From VRUE01 sp036557525 (GTDB lineage Bacteria > Actinomycetota > Thermoleophilia > Solirubrobacterales > 70-9): a stretch of 11,501 bases of DNA. The DNA lies in the NCBI GenBank assembly GCA_036557525.1, contig DATBHH010000066.1:1-11501 (forward strand). The letters run 5' to 3'. The position numbers and the translations under genes are program-made. Shown here in pieces: positions 1 to 8,048 of this stretch; position 1 is the stretch's first letter, and each line of letters begins with the position of its first letter. The notes below the pieces were generated by a model, which was given only the letters and a program-made list of their open reading frames with translations, was not told where the DNA came from and made no database searches.

Positions 1-838
1 CGAGGTCCGGGGCGGGCGCCTCCATCCCGAAGTGGTCGAGGACGAGGTCGTCGACGCCCTCGGCCCGGAACACGAGCGGCACCTTGTAGATGTTGTCGAC
101 GTCGTGGGCCGAGATCACCGCGTCGACCGGAAGGCTCGCGAACAGCGCGATCTTGTTGCGGATGTCGCGGTCGAGGCGGCCCTCGGAGCGGCAGACGAGG
201 GCGTGCGGCTGGATCCCGATCCGGCGCAGCTCGTTGACCGAGTGCTGGGTCGGCTTCGTCTTCAGTTCGCCCGCGTGCCCCACGTAGGGCACCAGCGTCA
301 GGTGGACGAACATGCTCCGCTTCGAGCCGAGGTCGGTATAGAGCTGGCGTATCGACTCCAGGAACGGCAGCGACTCGATGTCGCCGACGGTGCCGCCGAT
401 CTCGGTGATCACGAAGTCCACCGACTGCGACTCGGCGACGATCAGGATCCGGTTCTTGATCTCGTCGGTGATGTGGGGGATCACCTGGACGGTGGCGCCG
501 AGGTAGTCGCCGCGGCGCTCGCGCTTGATCACCGAGTTGTAGACCGCGCCGGCGGTGACGTTCGAGGCGCGTGAGGTGTTTTCGTCAGTGAACCGCTCGT
601 AGTGGCCGAGGTCGAGGTCGGTCTCGGCGCCGTCCTCGGTCACGAACACCTCGCCGTGCTGGAACGGGCTCATCGTCCCCGGGTCGACGTTTATGTAGGG
701 GTCGAACTTCTGGAGCTGGACCCGGTAGCCGCGGGAGACGAGCAGGCGGCCGATCGAGGAGGCGGCGATTCCCTTGCCGAGAGCCGAGACCACTCCGCCG
801 GTGACGAAGATGAATCTCGTATCCCCTTTGCTACTCAC
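1..838 (-). CDS. pyrG: CTP synthase, N-terminal synthetase domain (partial, runs off left edge)
   Basis: CTP synthase makes CTP from UTP, ATP and glutamine in the cytoplasm, the last step of pyrimidine nucleotide synthesis. Only the first 279 residues are visible; the family is about 535-560 residues, so the rest of the synthetase domain and the whole glutamine amidotransferase domain lie outside the window. The P-loop GGVVSALGKG is at residues 14-23, followed by the strongly conserved block FDPYINVDPGTMSP (45-58), HGEVFVTEDGAETDLDLGHY (61-80) and the TEIGGTVGDIES region (145-156). The GTG start at 838 places the P-loop at the usual distance from the N-terminus. No clear Shine-Dalgarno precedes it. 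It lies 67 bp downstream of the glycosyltransferase gene on the same strand and is probably the last or a late gene of the long operon. Identification is secure. Confidence 0.97.
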   Translation of the reverse strand, partial: MSSKGDTRFIFVTGGVVSALGKGIAASSIGRLLVSRGYRVQLQKFDPYINVDPGTMSPFQHGEVFVTEDGAETDLDLGHYERFTDENTSRASNVTAGAVYNSVIKRERRGDYLGATVQVIPHITDEIKNRILIVAESQSVDFVITEIGGTVGDIESLPFLESIRQLYTDLGSKRSMFVHLTLVPYVGHAGELKTKPTQHSVNELRRIGIQPHALVCRSEGRLDRDIRNKIALFASLPVDAVISAHDVDNIYKVPLVFRAEGVDDLVLDHFGMEAPAPDL

Positions 839-842
839 CCGG

Positions 843-894
843 GACCGACTTTCCCGAGGGTCGCAGTCTGAATCTTCGTGAGCGACAGTCGGTC
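843..894 (-). promoter_or_regulatory. Inverted repeat in the pyrG leader
   Basis: GACCGACT at 843-850 and AGTCGGTC at 887-894 form a perfect 8-bp inverted repeat with a 36-nt loop, filling most of the 67-bp gap before pyrG. In the mRNA its 3' arm ends 4 nt before the GTG start, so pairing could affect initiation. There is no T-tract, so it is not an intrinsic terminator. Some bacterial pyrG genes are controlled through their leaders, but nothing here matches the known Bacillus mechanism. It may be coincidence. Confidence 0.3.
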
Positions 895-905
895 GAGCCC
901 GTAAT

Positions 906-1739
906 TCATCTGCCCAGCGAGTCTAACCAGCGCAATGGCGGAAACGACTCGACCGTGGTCGAGATCGAGCGCATCTCGCCGTAAACCGTGACCCCGGCGA
1001 TCACCGTCAGGGCGATCAACCGCTCGTCGCCCCCGAGCGAGGTCAGCAGCCATACGCCCGCGATCGCGCCGACGAGGTTCGAGCCGGTATCGCCGAGCAT
1101 CGCCCGCTCGCGCAGGGTGAACCATGCTCCGACCAGGACCGGTCCGGCGAAGATCCCGAGCAGCTCGATCGGCGCCAGCGTCCAGCCGCCGATGCAGAGC
1201 GCGGCACCGAGGAGTGCCAGCGCCTTCTCGGCCCGCCCGGGCCGCACGTCCAGCAGGTTGAAGGAGTTGGTGGCGAGGATCAGGAGAGCGACGTCGGCGA
1301 GGTATCGCCACGATTCCAGCCCCCTGCCCGAAACGACGTAGGCGGCGAGCGCCAGCGCCCCGATTGCCTTGATCGCGCCCGTCGAGAGGCTCCCTTCGCG
1401 CAGCGCCCGCGCGTGGCCGCGCCACCCGCGCGGCGTGTCGGCCGCCGCGCCGCGCCCCAACGAGTCGTCGAGGAAGCCGAGGAAGGCGACGCCGAGAACG
1501 TAGGGCATCCAGTGGCGCAGGTCGGGGTCGAGGAGGTCGAGGTCGCCGCGGTCGTTGAGAAACGCGAGCGGCGCGAGCGCGACCAGCGACGCGGTCGCGA
1601 GAACCGCGCCGAGCGGGAACGCGAGCTCCGCCCCGCGATAGTTCTCGCGGGTGAGCCGGGCGTCGCAGAGGCCGCGGATCCCGGCGGGGACGACGAACAG
1701 GGCGACCGCGATCGCGACCGGGAAGCCGACCCAGGTCAT
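906..1739 (-). CDS. MraY/WecA-like glycosyltransferase family 4 membrane protein
   Basis: A 277-residue polytopic membrane protein of the polyprenyl-phosphate hexose-1-phosphate transferase family, whose members move a sugar phosphate from a UDP-sugar to a lipid carrier at the cytoplasmic membrane. I count about nine hydrophobic segments. Family motifs in order: YRGAELAFPLG (34-44), FLDD (89-92), NSFNLLD (158-164) and MLGDTGSN (214-221), so the expected acidic residues D91, D92, D164 and D217 are present. It is shorter than MraY (about 320-360). The usual DGLDGL following the Asn motif is replaced by DVRPGRA, and there is no His-rich loop near the C-terminus, which ends LRWLDSLGR. From memory, that combination marks a separate subfamily seen beside steA/mctB genes. 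ATG start with GGAG 7 nt upstream; 66 bp after mctB. The substrate is unknown; calling it MraY would be wrong. Confidence 0.85.
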   Translation of the reverse strand: MTWVGFPVAIAVALFVVPAGIRGLCDARLTRENYRGAELAFPLGAVLATASLVALAPLAFLNDRGDLDLLDPDLRHWMPYVLGVAFLGFLDDSLGRGAAADTPRGWRGHARALREGSLSTGAIKAIGALALAAYVVSGRGLESWRYLADVALLILATNSFNLLDVRPGRAEKALALLGAALCIGGWTLAPIELLGIFAGPVLVGAWFTLRERAMLGDTGSNLVGAIAGVWLLTSLGGDERLIALTVIAGVTVYGEMRSISTTVESFPPLRWLDSLGR

Positions 1740-1805
1740 CGCACAGCTCCGCGCTTCGCTCGCGGCGCAAAGAACCAGATATGCCTCATCGGGGTCGCTC
1801 TGCGC

Positions 1806-2675
1806 TCATTTCCGCTGCGGCGTGAGCAGGTCCGGCAGCAGCTGGTCGGCCGTCCCCTTGACCCCGAAGCTGCCCTCGGCGCCGAGCAGCGCCAGGACGG
1901 TCGCCAGCTTGCCGGCGCTCTGGTCGAGGTCATCGACGGTGGCGATGTCGTTGGCCTGGAAGAAGGAGATCGACGACGGTTCGGCGTCGGTCGCCTCGAC
2001 CCCGACCGCCGCGGTCCTGGTCGCGGTCACACCACCGAGCAGCGCCGATTCGAACCGGGCCGCGGTCGAGCGCCGGACCGGTCCCATGTCCTGCGGCTGG
2101 TCGCGGACGACGATCACGCCGTCGAGGGCGCGGAAGTTGCCGCTGGCGCGCGAGAAGAGGTGACCCCGCACGCGCCCGATCAGGTTGCCGCCGAGGACGA
2201 GCTGGCGGCCGACCCCGGTCGCGAATTCGGTCTGCGTTTCGGGATCGTCCGCGATGTCGGCGAACCTCGTCTTCGAGAGGTCGCCGGAGAGCGCCGCCGT
2301 GTCGACCGGCTCGCGGATGACGCCGACGGCGACCAGCCTTCCCCCGGTCGGGCCCAGGGCGTCGTCGATCGCCCCCGAGATCTCGCCCGGGAGGCCGCCG
2401 ATCGCCACCACCCCGATCCGCATGCCGTGCAGATCGTTGCGAACCAGGGCCGGATAGACCTGATCGGCGAATTCGTTCGCCTGGCCGAGTTCGACGCTCA
2501 GTTCCTCGGCGTGGTTGCGCGCGTCCTCGAGGTTCCCGGTCAGGCTCTGCTCGAGATCCTTGCGGGTGTTGTTGATCGTGTCGCCGCCGAGGGCGGCCCC
2601 GATCACGACGCCGATCGCAAGGGCGAGAAAGATCGCGATCAGCGAGGTCGCGTGGTAGCGCGCGCTGTAGCCCAT
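1806..2675 (-). CDS. mctB: MctB/SteB-family membrane-anchored protein ('copper transporter')
   Basis: A 289-residue protein with a short cytoplasmic N-terminus, one transmembrane segment at about residues 10-30 (SLIAIFLALAIGVVIGAAL), a predicted coiled coil at about 35-70, and a long soluble domain that would face outward. The N-terminal pattern RYHATSLIAIFLALAIGVVIG is typical of the MctB family. Mycobacterium MctB was linked to copper homeostasis; Corynebacterium SteB is a partner of SteA in daughter-cell separation. The sequence has no cysteine and no obvious metal motif, and it sits directly after steA (15 bp), so the septal role fits better than metal transport; this is inference. The ATG at 2675 has no clear Shine-Dalgarno, suggesting translational coupling to steA. 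Confidence 0.88.
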   Translation of the reverse strand: MGYSARYHATSLIAIFLALAIGVVIGAALGGDTINNTRKDLEQSLTGNLEDARNHAEELSVELGQANEFADQVYPALVRNDLHGMRIGVVAIGGLPGEISGAIDDALGPTGGRLVAVGVIREPVDTAALSGDLSKTRFADIADDPETQTEFATGVGRQLVLGGNLIGRVRGHLFSRASGNFRALDGVIVVRDQPQDMGPVRRSTAARFESALLGGVTATRTAAVGVEATDAEPSSISFFQANDIATVDDLDQSAGKLATVLALLGAEGSFGVKGTADQLLPDLLTPQRK

Positions 2676-2690
2676 ATGTGCGAGTAGAGG

Positions 2691-3878
2691 CTAGATGCCC
2701 AGCCAAATCTTGATCTTCAGCCAGATCAGTTCTGTGAGGTCGCTGAGCGCCGGCGAGGCGATCACCACCATCGCCAGCAATATCGCGAAGGCGGCGATGA
2801 AGAGGGCCGCGGGGCCGAACCCGGTCCCGGGGTTGTAGAGGCGGCTGACCCCCTTCGCGTCGACCAGCTTCTCGCCGATCCGGAGGCGGGTGAGGAAGGT
2901 CGACGACATCCCGCCCCGCTTGCGGTCGAGGAACTCGATCAGGTTGAAGTGGGCGCCGACGCTGACGATCAGGTCGGCTCCCTTCTCATAGGCCATCAGC
3001 ATCGCCACGTCCTCGCTGGTGCCGGCGGCGGGGACGATCGTGTGGTCGATCCCCATCTCGAGCAGCCGCTCGCGCCCGGGGGCTCGCCCGTCGGGGTAGG
3101 CGTGGACGATCAGTTCGGCGCCGCAGCCCAGGGCCCGATCGCTTGCGGAGTCCATGTCGCCGAGGATCAGGTCGGGCTTCAGCCCCTCTTCCAGCACCCC
3201 GTCGGCGGCGCCGTCGACGGCGACGATCACCGGTCTGACGTCGCGGATATACGGCCGGAGCGCCTTCAGGTCGCGGCGGTGACGTTCGCCGCGGACGACG
3301 ATCAGGACCTGGCGGTCGCGGAAGGAGGTGCGAGTCGCCGGGAACTCGATCCTGTCGGTGAGCAGGTCGGACTCCATCCGGACGTGGGCGACCGTGTTCT
3401 CGGCGAACTCGGCGAGCGCCTCGTCGACCCTCGCGCGCTGTTCGTCGAAGCGGCGCTCGAGCTCCTCGACGGCGAGTTCAGTGCCGCGCAGGACGACCTC
3501 GCCGCCGACGCTGGCGGTTCCGTCGAAGACCGTCACCGTGTCGCCCTCCCCGATCGCCTCGAACGGGTCGTCGTCGGGGAAGTCGACGAGGACGATCCCG
3601 GCCCGGGCGAGCATCAGCGGCCCGGCGTTCGGGTAGCGGCCGTCGGTCGACTCGGAGGCGTTGAGCACCGCCCGCACGCCGGTCGCGATCAGCTCCTCGG
3701 CGGCGATCCGGTCGATGTTGGCGTGGTCGATGACCGCGACGTCGCCCGGGCGGAGGCGTTTGACGAGGTTCTTGGTGCGTCGCCCGAGCCTGGCCGGGCC
3801 GCGGATCGCACCGTTGCCGGACGCCCCGTTCCGGCGCGTGAGAAGCGCGGGGAAACGGCGGCGACTGGCGGTGGCCAC
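2691..3878 (-). CDS. steA: SteA-like cell-separation protein with thiamin pyrophosphokinase-like domain
   Basis: A 395-residue protein matching the SteA family. Residues 1-40 are basic and low in complexity. Residues 40-180 form the family-specific N-terminal part, and about 185-320 resemble the catalytic domain of thiamin pyrophosphokinase, with LKPDLILGDMDS at 233-244. A single hydrophobic helix (about 355-376) lies near the C-terminus, so most of the protein should be cytoplasmic. In Corynebacterium, SteA works with SteB in the cell-separation pathway. The Asp-rich GDMDS motif is kept, but the thiamin-side motifs of real pyrophosphokinases are not recognisable (GTSED at 286-290, SVGAHFN at 306-312), so thiamin synthesis is unlikely. 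The GTG at 3878 is the first possible start, since an in-frame TAG lies 9-12 nt upstream. It follows recN by 52 bp and precedes mctB by 15 bp. Confidence 0.9.
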   Translation of the reverse strand: MATASRRRFPALLTRRNGASGNGAIRGPARLGRRTKNLVKRLRPGDVAVIDHANIDRIAAEELIATGVRAVLNASESTDGRYPNAGPLMLARAGIVLVDFPDDDPFEAIGEGDTVTVFDGTASVGGEVVLRGTELAVEELERRFDEQRARVDEALAEFAENTVAHVRMESDLLTDRIEFPATRTSFRDRQVLIVVRGERHRRDLKALRPYIRDVRPVIVAVDGAADGVLEEGLKPDLILGDMDSASDRALGCGAELIVHAYPDGRAPGRERLLEMGIDHTIVPAAGTSEDVAMLMAYEKGADLIVSVGAHFNLIEFLDRKRGGMSSTFLTRLRIGEKLVDAKGVSRLYNPGTGFGPAALFIAAFAILLAMVVIASPALSDLTELIWLKIKIWLGI

Positions 3879-3930
3879 CGGGCCAGACTACCCGCTTTGC
3901 GAGCCATGCCGGCTTGCTCGTTCCGCGCTC

Positions 3931-5607
3931 TCAGGCCGCGGCCAGGAGCTCCCGGGCGTGGCGCTCGGCGGCGTCCCCCTCGTCGCCCAGCATCCTCCGG
4001 ATCTCGTCGACCACGCCCTCGCCGGCGAGTTGCTGCACGGTCGCGCGAGCAGGCTCGCCGCGATCCTTCTCGAGCCTGAAATGGGTCGAGGCCAGCGAGG
4101 CAACCTGAGGCAGGTGGGTGATGCAGACCACCTGTCTCCCCCGCCCCAGGTCGCGCAGCCGCTGACCGACGGTGCGGGCGGTGCGACCGCCGATGCCGGC
4201 GTCGATCTCGTCGAAGACGAGGGTCTCGGCCCCGGCCCCGAAGCCGAGCCCGGTCAGCGCCAGCATCACCCGCGAGAGCTCTCCGCCCGATGCGGCGTCG
4301 CGAAGCGGCGCGGCCGCGATGCCGCGGTTCGGCGCCAGTCGCAGCTCCACCCGCTCGGCGCCATTGGGGCCGAACCCGTCCTCGTCGGCCTCGAGGACGA
4401 CCTCGAGGGTCGCCCCCGGCATCGCCAGCCGGTCCAGCTCCGCCACCACCTGCTCGCTCAGGGCCCCTGCCGCACCGGAACGGCCGCGGCTGAGCTTCTG
4501 CGCGAACCTCGCCCGCCGCTCCGTCGCCTCCTCGAGCGCGCTCTGCGCCTCGGACGAGCGGACCTCGGATGACTCGAGGCGGTCGATCTCGGCGCGGCAG
4601 CGCTCGGCGTGGGCGAGCACCGCCTCGACATCGCCGCCGTGCTTGCGGGTCAGGCGGTCGATCTCGTCGAGGCGCTCCTCGGCCGCGGCGAGCCGCTCCG
4701 GGTCGGCCTCGATCCCGTCGAGGTAGGAGCGGAGATCGCTTGCGACATCGCCGAGCTCGACCGCGAGCGACGTGAGGCGCACGGCGATCGCGTCGAGAAG
4801 CGGGTCGACTCCGCCGACCCCGTCTAGAAGGGACCCGGCGCCGGCGATCGCGCCGGCGGCGCCGGCCTCATCGGCCTCGCCGCTCCCGGCCGCGGCCGCG
4901 ACGGCGCCGGCCGCCGCTTCGCGCAGCCCCTCGGCGTGGCGGAGGCGCTCGCGCTCGGCCGACAGCTCCGCGATCTCGTCGGGATCCGGAGCGATCGCCT
5001 CGATCTCCGACAGCTCGTAGCGGAAGAGATCGAGATCGCGCTCGCGGGCCCCGTCGCGCTCGCGCAGCTCGGCGAGCTCGGCTTCGAGCCGAAGGGCCTC
5101 GCGGTGGGCGGCGCGGTACTTCTCGCGCAGCGCAAGGTGCTCGGGCCCGGCGAAGCCGTCGAGGACCTCGGCCTGCGCCGAGGAGATCGTCAGCCGGCGG
5201 TGCTCGTGCTGGCCGTAGAAGGCGAGGAGCCGGCCGCCGAGCAGCTTCAGGTCGGCGGCCGAGGCGGCGCGGCCGGCGACGAACGCCGCCGTCCTCCCCG
5301 AGGCCGATACCCGGCGGCCGAGGACGATCTCCTCGACGCCGTCGGGCATTCGCTCCGCGAGCTCCGCCATCTCGGGCTCCTCGAGCAGGTCGTCTGGAGC
5401 GTCGAAGCATCCCTCGACCCAGGCCTCGTCGGCTCCGGGCCGGACGATCTGGGGGCGGGCCTTGCCGCCCATCAGGAGGTCGAGAGAGTGGGCGAGGATC
5501 GTCTTCCCGGCCCCGGTCTCGCCGGTGATCGCGTTGAGCCCCGCTCCGAGCCTCAGCTCAGCTCTCTCGATCAGGAGCAGGTTCTCGATCCGGAGCTCTC
5601 GGAGCAC
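3931..5607 (-). CDS. recN: DNA repair protein RecN (SMC-like ATPase)
   Basis: RecN is a cohesin-like ATPase that gathers and holds broken DNA during double-strand break repair. The 558 residues show the full plan: Walker A GETGAGKT at 29-36, the conserved YGQHEHRRL (131-139), long Ala/Glu/Arg-rich coiled-coil arms (about 155-235 and 270-385), the ABC signature ASGGELSRVMLAL (439-451), Walker B TLVFDEIDAGIGG (462-474) and CITHLPQVAS (495-504). Length is normal. The GTG start gives the standard N-terminus MLRELRIENLLLI; the only purine stretch, AGGGGG, is very close to the start, so initiation may rely on coupling. It sits 35 bp after the MFS gene and 52 bp before steA. RecN is often SOS-induced, but I see no LexA site directly upstream of it. 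Confidence 0.97.
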   Translation of the reverse strand: MLRELRIENLLLIERAELRLGAGLNAITGETGAGKTILAHSLDLLMGGKARPQIVRPGADEAWVEGCFDAPDDLLEEPEMAELAERMPDGVEEIVLGRRVSASGRTAAFVAGRAASAADLKLLGGRLLAFYGQHEHRRLTISSAQAEVLDGFAGPEHLALREKYRAAHREALRLEAELAELRERDGARERDLDLFRYELSEIEAIAPDPDEIAELSAERERLRHAEGLREAAAGAVAAAAGSGEADEAGAAGAIAGAGSLLDGVGGVDPLLDAIAVRLTSLAVELGDVASDLRSYLDGIEADPERLAAAEERLDEIDRLTRKHGGDVEAVLAHAERCRAEIDRLESSEVRSSEAQSALEEATERRARFAQKLSRGRSGAAGALSEQVVAELDRLAMPGATLEVVLEADEDGFGPNGAERVELRLAPNRGIAAAPLRDAASGGELSRVMLALTGLGFGAGAETLVFDEIDAGIGGRTARTVGQRLRDLGRGRQVVCITHLPQVASLASTHFRLEKDRGEPARATVQQLAGEGVVDEIRRMLGDEGDAAERHARELLAAA

Positions 5608-5642
5608 GCCCCCTGTCTAGCACCCGCCGCGGCGGCCAACCC

Positions 5643-7172
5643 TCAGGCGGGGACGGGCTCGCCGGCGGGCTGGGCCTCGGACGACGTCTGCTGGACGAAG
5701 TTCCTCGAGCGGACGAGGGCGAAGCCGCAGGCGGCGCCGACGAAGGAGAGGACGGCGGCGATCAGGATGATCTCGTTGAAGCCGCTCGCGAACGCCACCG
5801 TCGAGGCATGCGCGACTTCCGCCCTCTGCCCCGGCGGCACGACCGCCGTCGCGGCTTTGCTGCCGCCGGAGGCGACGAGTTCGGAGAGCCCGGCTGGAGC
5901 GTTCGGCAGAAGTTCGCTGAGCTTCGAGTCGACCTGGGACTGGAACACGGCCCCGAGCGCCGCGACGCCGGTCGCGATCCCGACCTGGCGGAAGGTCGTG
6001 TTGATGCCGGAGCCCATCCCCGATTTCTCGACCGGGACGACGGCGATCGCCGCCTGCCCGATCCCGGGGTTGGTTATCCCGATCCCGACCCCGGCGACCA
6101 GGAAGCCGGCCAGGAGGGTCGTCCATTCGGAGTCGGCGCTTACCCCGTGCATCAGCAGCAGGCCGACGCCGACCGTCGCAAGACCGACGCCGAGCAGGAC
6201 TCGGATCGCGATCCGATGCGAGAGGGCGCCGGCGATCGGCGAGGCGATGAAGGAGAGGAAGGTCAGTGGCAGGAACCGCAGGCCGGCCTCCAGCGGAGAG
6301 TAGTCGAGCACGCCCTGGATGTAGATCGTCAGGTAGAGGAACATCGCGAACATCCCGGCCGAGAGGCCGAAGGCGACCGCCGAGACGCCGTTGAACGCCG
6401 GGTTGCGGAACAGGCTGAGGTCGAGCATCGGGTGGTCGCTGCGGGCCTCGATCGCGACGAACGCGCACAGGAGGACGACCGCCGCGGCGAGGAAGGCGAT
6501 GATCTCGGGGCTGCCCCAGCCGTCCGGGTTGCCGCGAATCAGGCCGAAGATAAGGCAGAACAGGGCCAGCGAGAAGGTGATCAGCCCGGGGAAGTCGACC
6601 CGCTGCGGGTCCTGGGCGGCGACGTTGACCAGTTTCATCTCGGTCAGCGCAATCGCGGTAATCCCGATCGGGACGTTGACGAAGAAGATCCACTCCCACC
6701 CGAGGTGCTCGGTGATCAGACCGCCGACGAGTGGGCCGATCGCGATCGCGCCGCCGATCGTCGCTCCCCAGACGCCGAACGCGGTCGCCCGGTCCTTGCC
6801 GTGGAACTCCTGGCCGATCAGAGCCAGCGAGGTGGCGAACATCCCCGCGCCGCCGACTCCCTGGAGGCCTCGTGAGAGGTTGAGGAGGGTCGGGTCGCCG
6901 GCGATCCCGCAGAGGAACGAGGCGAAGGTGAACACCCCGAACCCGATCGTGAAGACGCGCCGCCGTCCGAGCCGGTCGCCGAGAGATCCCGCCGTCAACA
7001 GGATCGAGGCCAGCATCAGCGAGTAGGCGTCGACGACCCACTGCAGGCTCGAGAGGCTCGCGTGGAGGTCGGTCCTGATGTCGGGCAGGGCGACGTTGAC
7101 GACCGTGATGTCCAGCAGCAGCATGAACGTCGCGATCGAAATCAGGACGAGGGTCCACCATTTGCGCTCCAT
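5643..7172 (-). CDS. DHA2-family (EmrB/QacA-type) MFS drug:proton antiporter
   Basis: A 14-transmembrane exporter of the major facilitator superfamily, DHA2 group, which typically expels hydrophobic drugs or metabolites in exchange for protons. Family motifs: LLLDITVVNVALPDI near residues 18-32, motif A GSLGDRLGRRR (62-72), and antiporter motif C GAIAIGPLVGGLI (141-153) followed by WIFFVNVPIG. The 509-residue length from the ATG at 7172 is typical; AGGG lies 9 nt upstream. A TTG three codons earlier (7181) is an alternative. The substrate cannot be read from sequence. The gene lies between nadK (33 bp) and recN (35 bp), so it is embedded in the operon although it is absent at this place in the mycobacterial order as I remember it. 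Base composition looks like its neighbours, so recent transfer is not evident. Confidence 0.93.
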   Translation of the reverse strand: MERKWWTLVLISIATFMLLLDITVVNVALPDIRTDLHASLSSLQWVVDAYSLMLASILLTAGSLGDRLGRRRVFTIGFGVFTFASFLCGIAGDPTLLNLSRGLQGVGGAGMFATSLALIGQEFHGKDRATAFGVWGATIGGAIAIGPLVGGLITEHLGWEWIFFVNVPIGITAIALTEMKLVNVAAQDPQRVDFPGLITFSLALFCLIFGLIRGNPDGWGSPEIIAFLAAAVVLLCAFVAIEARSDHPMLDLSLFRNPAFNGVSAVAFGLSAGMFAMFLYLTIYIQGVLDYSPLEAGLRFLPLTFLSFIASPIAGALSHRIAIRVLLGVGLATVGVGLLLMHGVSADSEWTTLLAGFLVAGVGIGITNPGIGQAAIAVVPVEKSGMGSGINTTFRQVGIATGVAALGAVFQSQVDSKLSELLPNAPAGLSELVASGGSKAATAVVPPGQRAEVAHASTVAFASGFNEIILIAAVLSFVGAACGFALVRSRNFVQQTSSEAQPAGEPVPA

Positions 7173-7205
7173 CCTTCGCAACCCTAGACAACCGGTCTCG
7201 CCGGC

Positions 7206-8048
7206 TCAGACCGCGAGATGGCCGAACTTCTCGCGGATGCGCTGGTAGAAGCTGGAGCCAGGCAGCTGGGCGAGCCTGCCGACGTCGTTGACGAAGCGGA
7301 TCTCGAGCTCTCCACCGGGCCCGAGCGTGCCCGTTTGGCCGCCGTCGACCGAGACGTCGACCGGCTCGCGGCCCTCCGCGTTGCCGACGTGGAGGATGTC
7401 GTCGGGGGCGACGACGAGGGCCCGTGCGGTCAGCGAGTGCGGCGAGATGTAGCTGACGACGTATCCCTCGACCCCCCAGGCGAGGATCGGCCCCTGATTG
7501 GCGAGGTTGTATCCGGTCGAGCCGGCCGGGGTCGCCGCGACGAGGCCGTCGCAGCGGACGTCGCCGACGACCTCGCCGGCGATTCTGTAGGTCAGCTCGG
7601 CGACCCGGTTTTGGGGCCGGCGGATGAGGCTGATGTCGTTGAAGCCCACGAGGGCCTCCCCCTCCAGCTCGACTTCGAGGCCCGGCAGGTCGACCATCTC
7701 CAGGTCCCCGGCGAGAGCGCGCTCGATGCCCTTCCGGGCGTCCTCCCGCTCGACCGCGGCGAGGAAGCCGACGGTGCCGAAGTTGACGCCGAAGACCGGG
7801 ACGCCGGTGCGGGCGAAGTGGCGCAACGCGTAGAGGATCGAGCCGTCGCCGCCGAGCACCAGGCAGAGGTCGACGTCTCGCGGAAGCGACTCCACCGTCT
7901 CGATTCCCTCCGCCGCGACGCCGTGCTTGGAGAGCTCGTCGGGGGTGGCGAGGAGGCGGCAGCCGGCGTCGGCCGCGGCCGACGCGGCGAGCTCGACCGC
8001 GTCGGTCGTCGCCGGTGGGTGCGAATGCGTGATCAGCGCCGCTCTCAT
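7206..8048 (-). CDS. nadK: NAD kinase
   Basis: NAD kinase (ppnK) phosphorylates NAD to NADP in the cytoplasm and sets the cell's NADPH supply. The 280 residues carry the diagnostic GGDGS (66-70) with FGVNFGTVGFLA (86-97), the NE/D short motif as FNDIS (136-140), and DGLVAATPAGSTGYNLANQGP (167-187), which contains the conserved GSTxY. The C-terminal VDVSVDGG is also family-typical. Length is normal for the bacterial enzyme. The ATG start overlaps the tlyA stop as ATGA (positions 8045-8048), and GGAGG sits just upstream inside the end of tlyA, so translation is coupled. The tlyA-nadK pair is widespread in Actinobacteria and Firmicutes. Confidence 0.96.
   Translation of the reverse strand: MRAALITHSHPPATTDAVELAASAAADAGCRLLATPDELSKHGVAAEGIETVESLPRDVDLCLVLGGDGSILYALRHFARTGVPVFGVNFGTVGFLAAVEREDARKGIERALAGDLEMVDLPGLEVELEGEALVGFNDISLIRRPQNRVAELTYRIAGEVVGDVRCDGLVAATPAGSTGYNLANQGPILAWGVEGYVVSYISPHSLTARALVVAPDDILHVGNAEGREPVDVSVDGGQTGTLGPGGELEIRFVNDVGRLAQLPGSSFYQRIREKFGHLAV

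Noticed and set aside
2949..4079. Long plus-strand frame opposite steA and recN
   Set aside because: Mirror of the real minus-strand genes: GC-rich third positions open long frames on the other strand. The Asp/Val/Gly-rich product has no recognisable domain. The same holds for the other long plus-strand frames at 1413-2687, 4936-6303, 5808-6875 and 7218-8282.
7611..7640. NAD kinase carries ND instead of NE in its short catalytic motif
   Set aside because: The family motif is known as NE/D, so Asp at this place is within normal variation.
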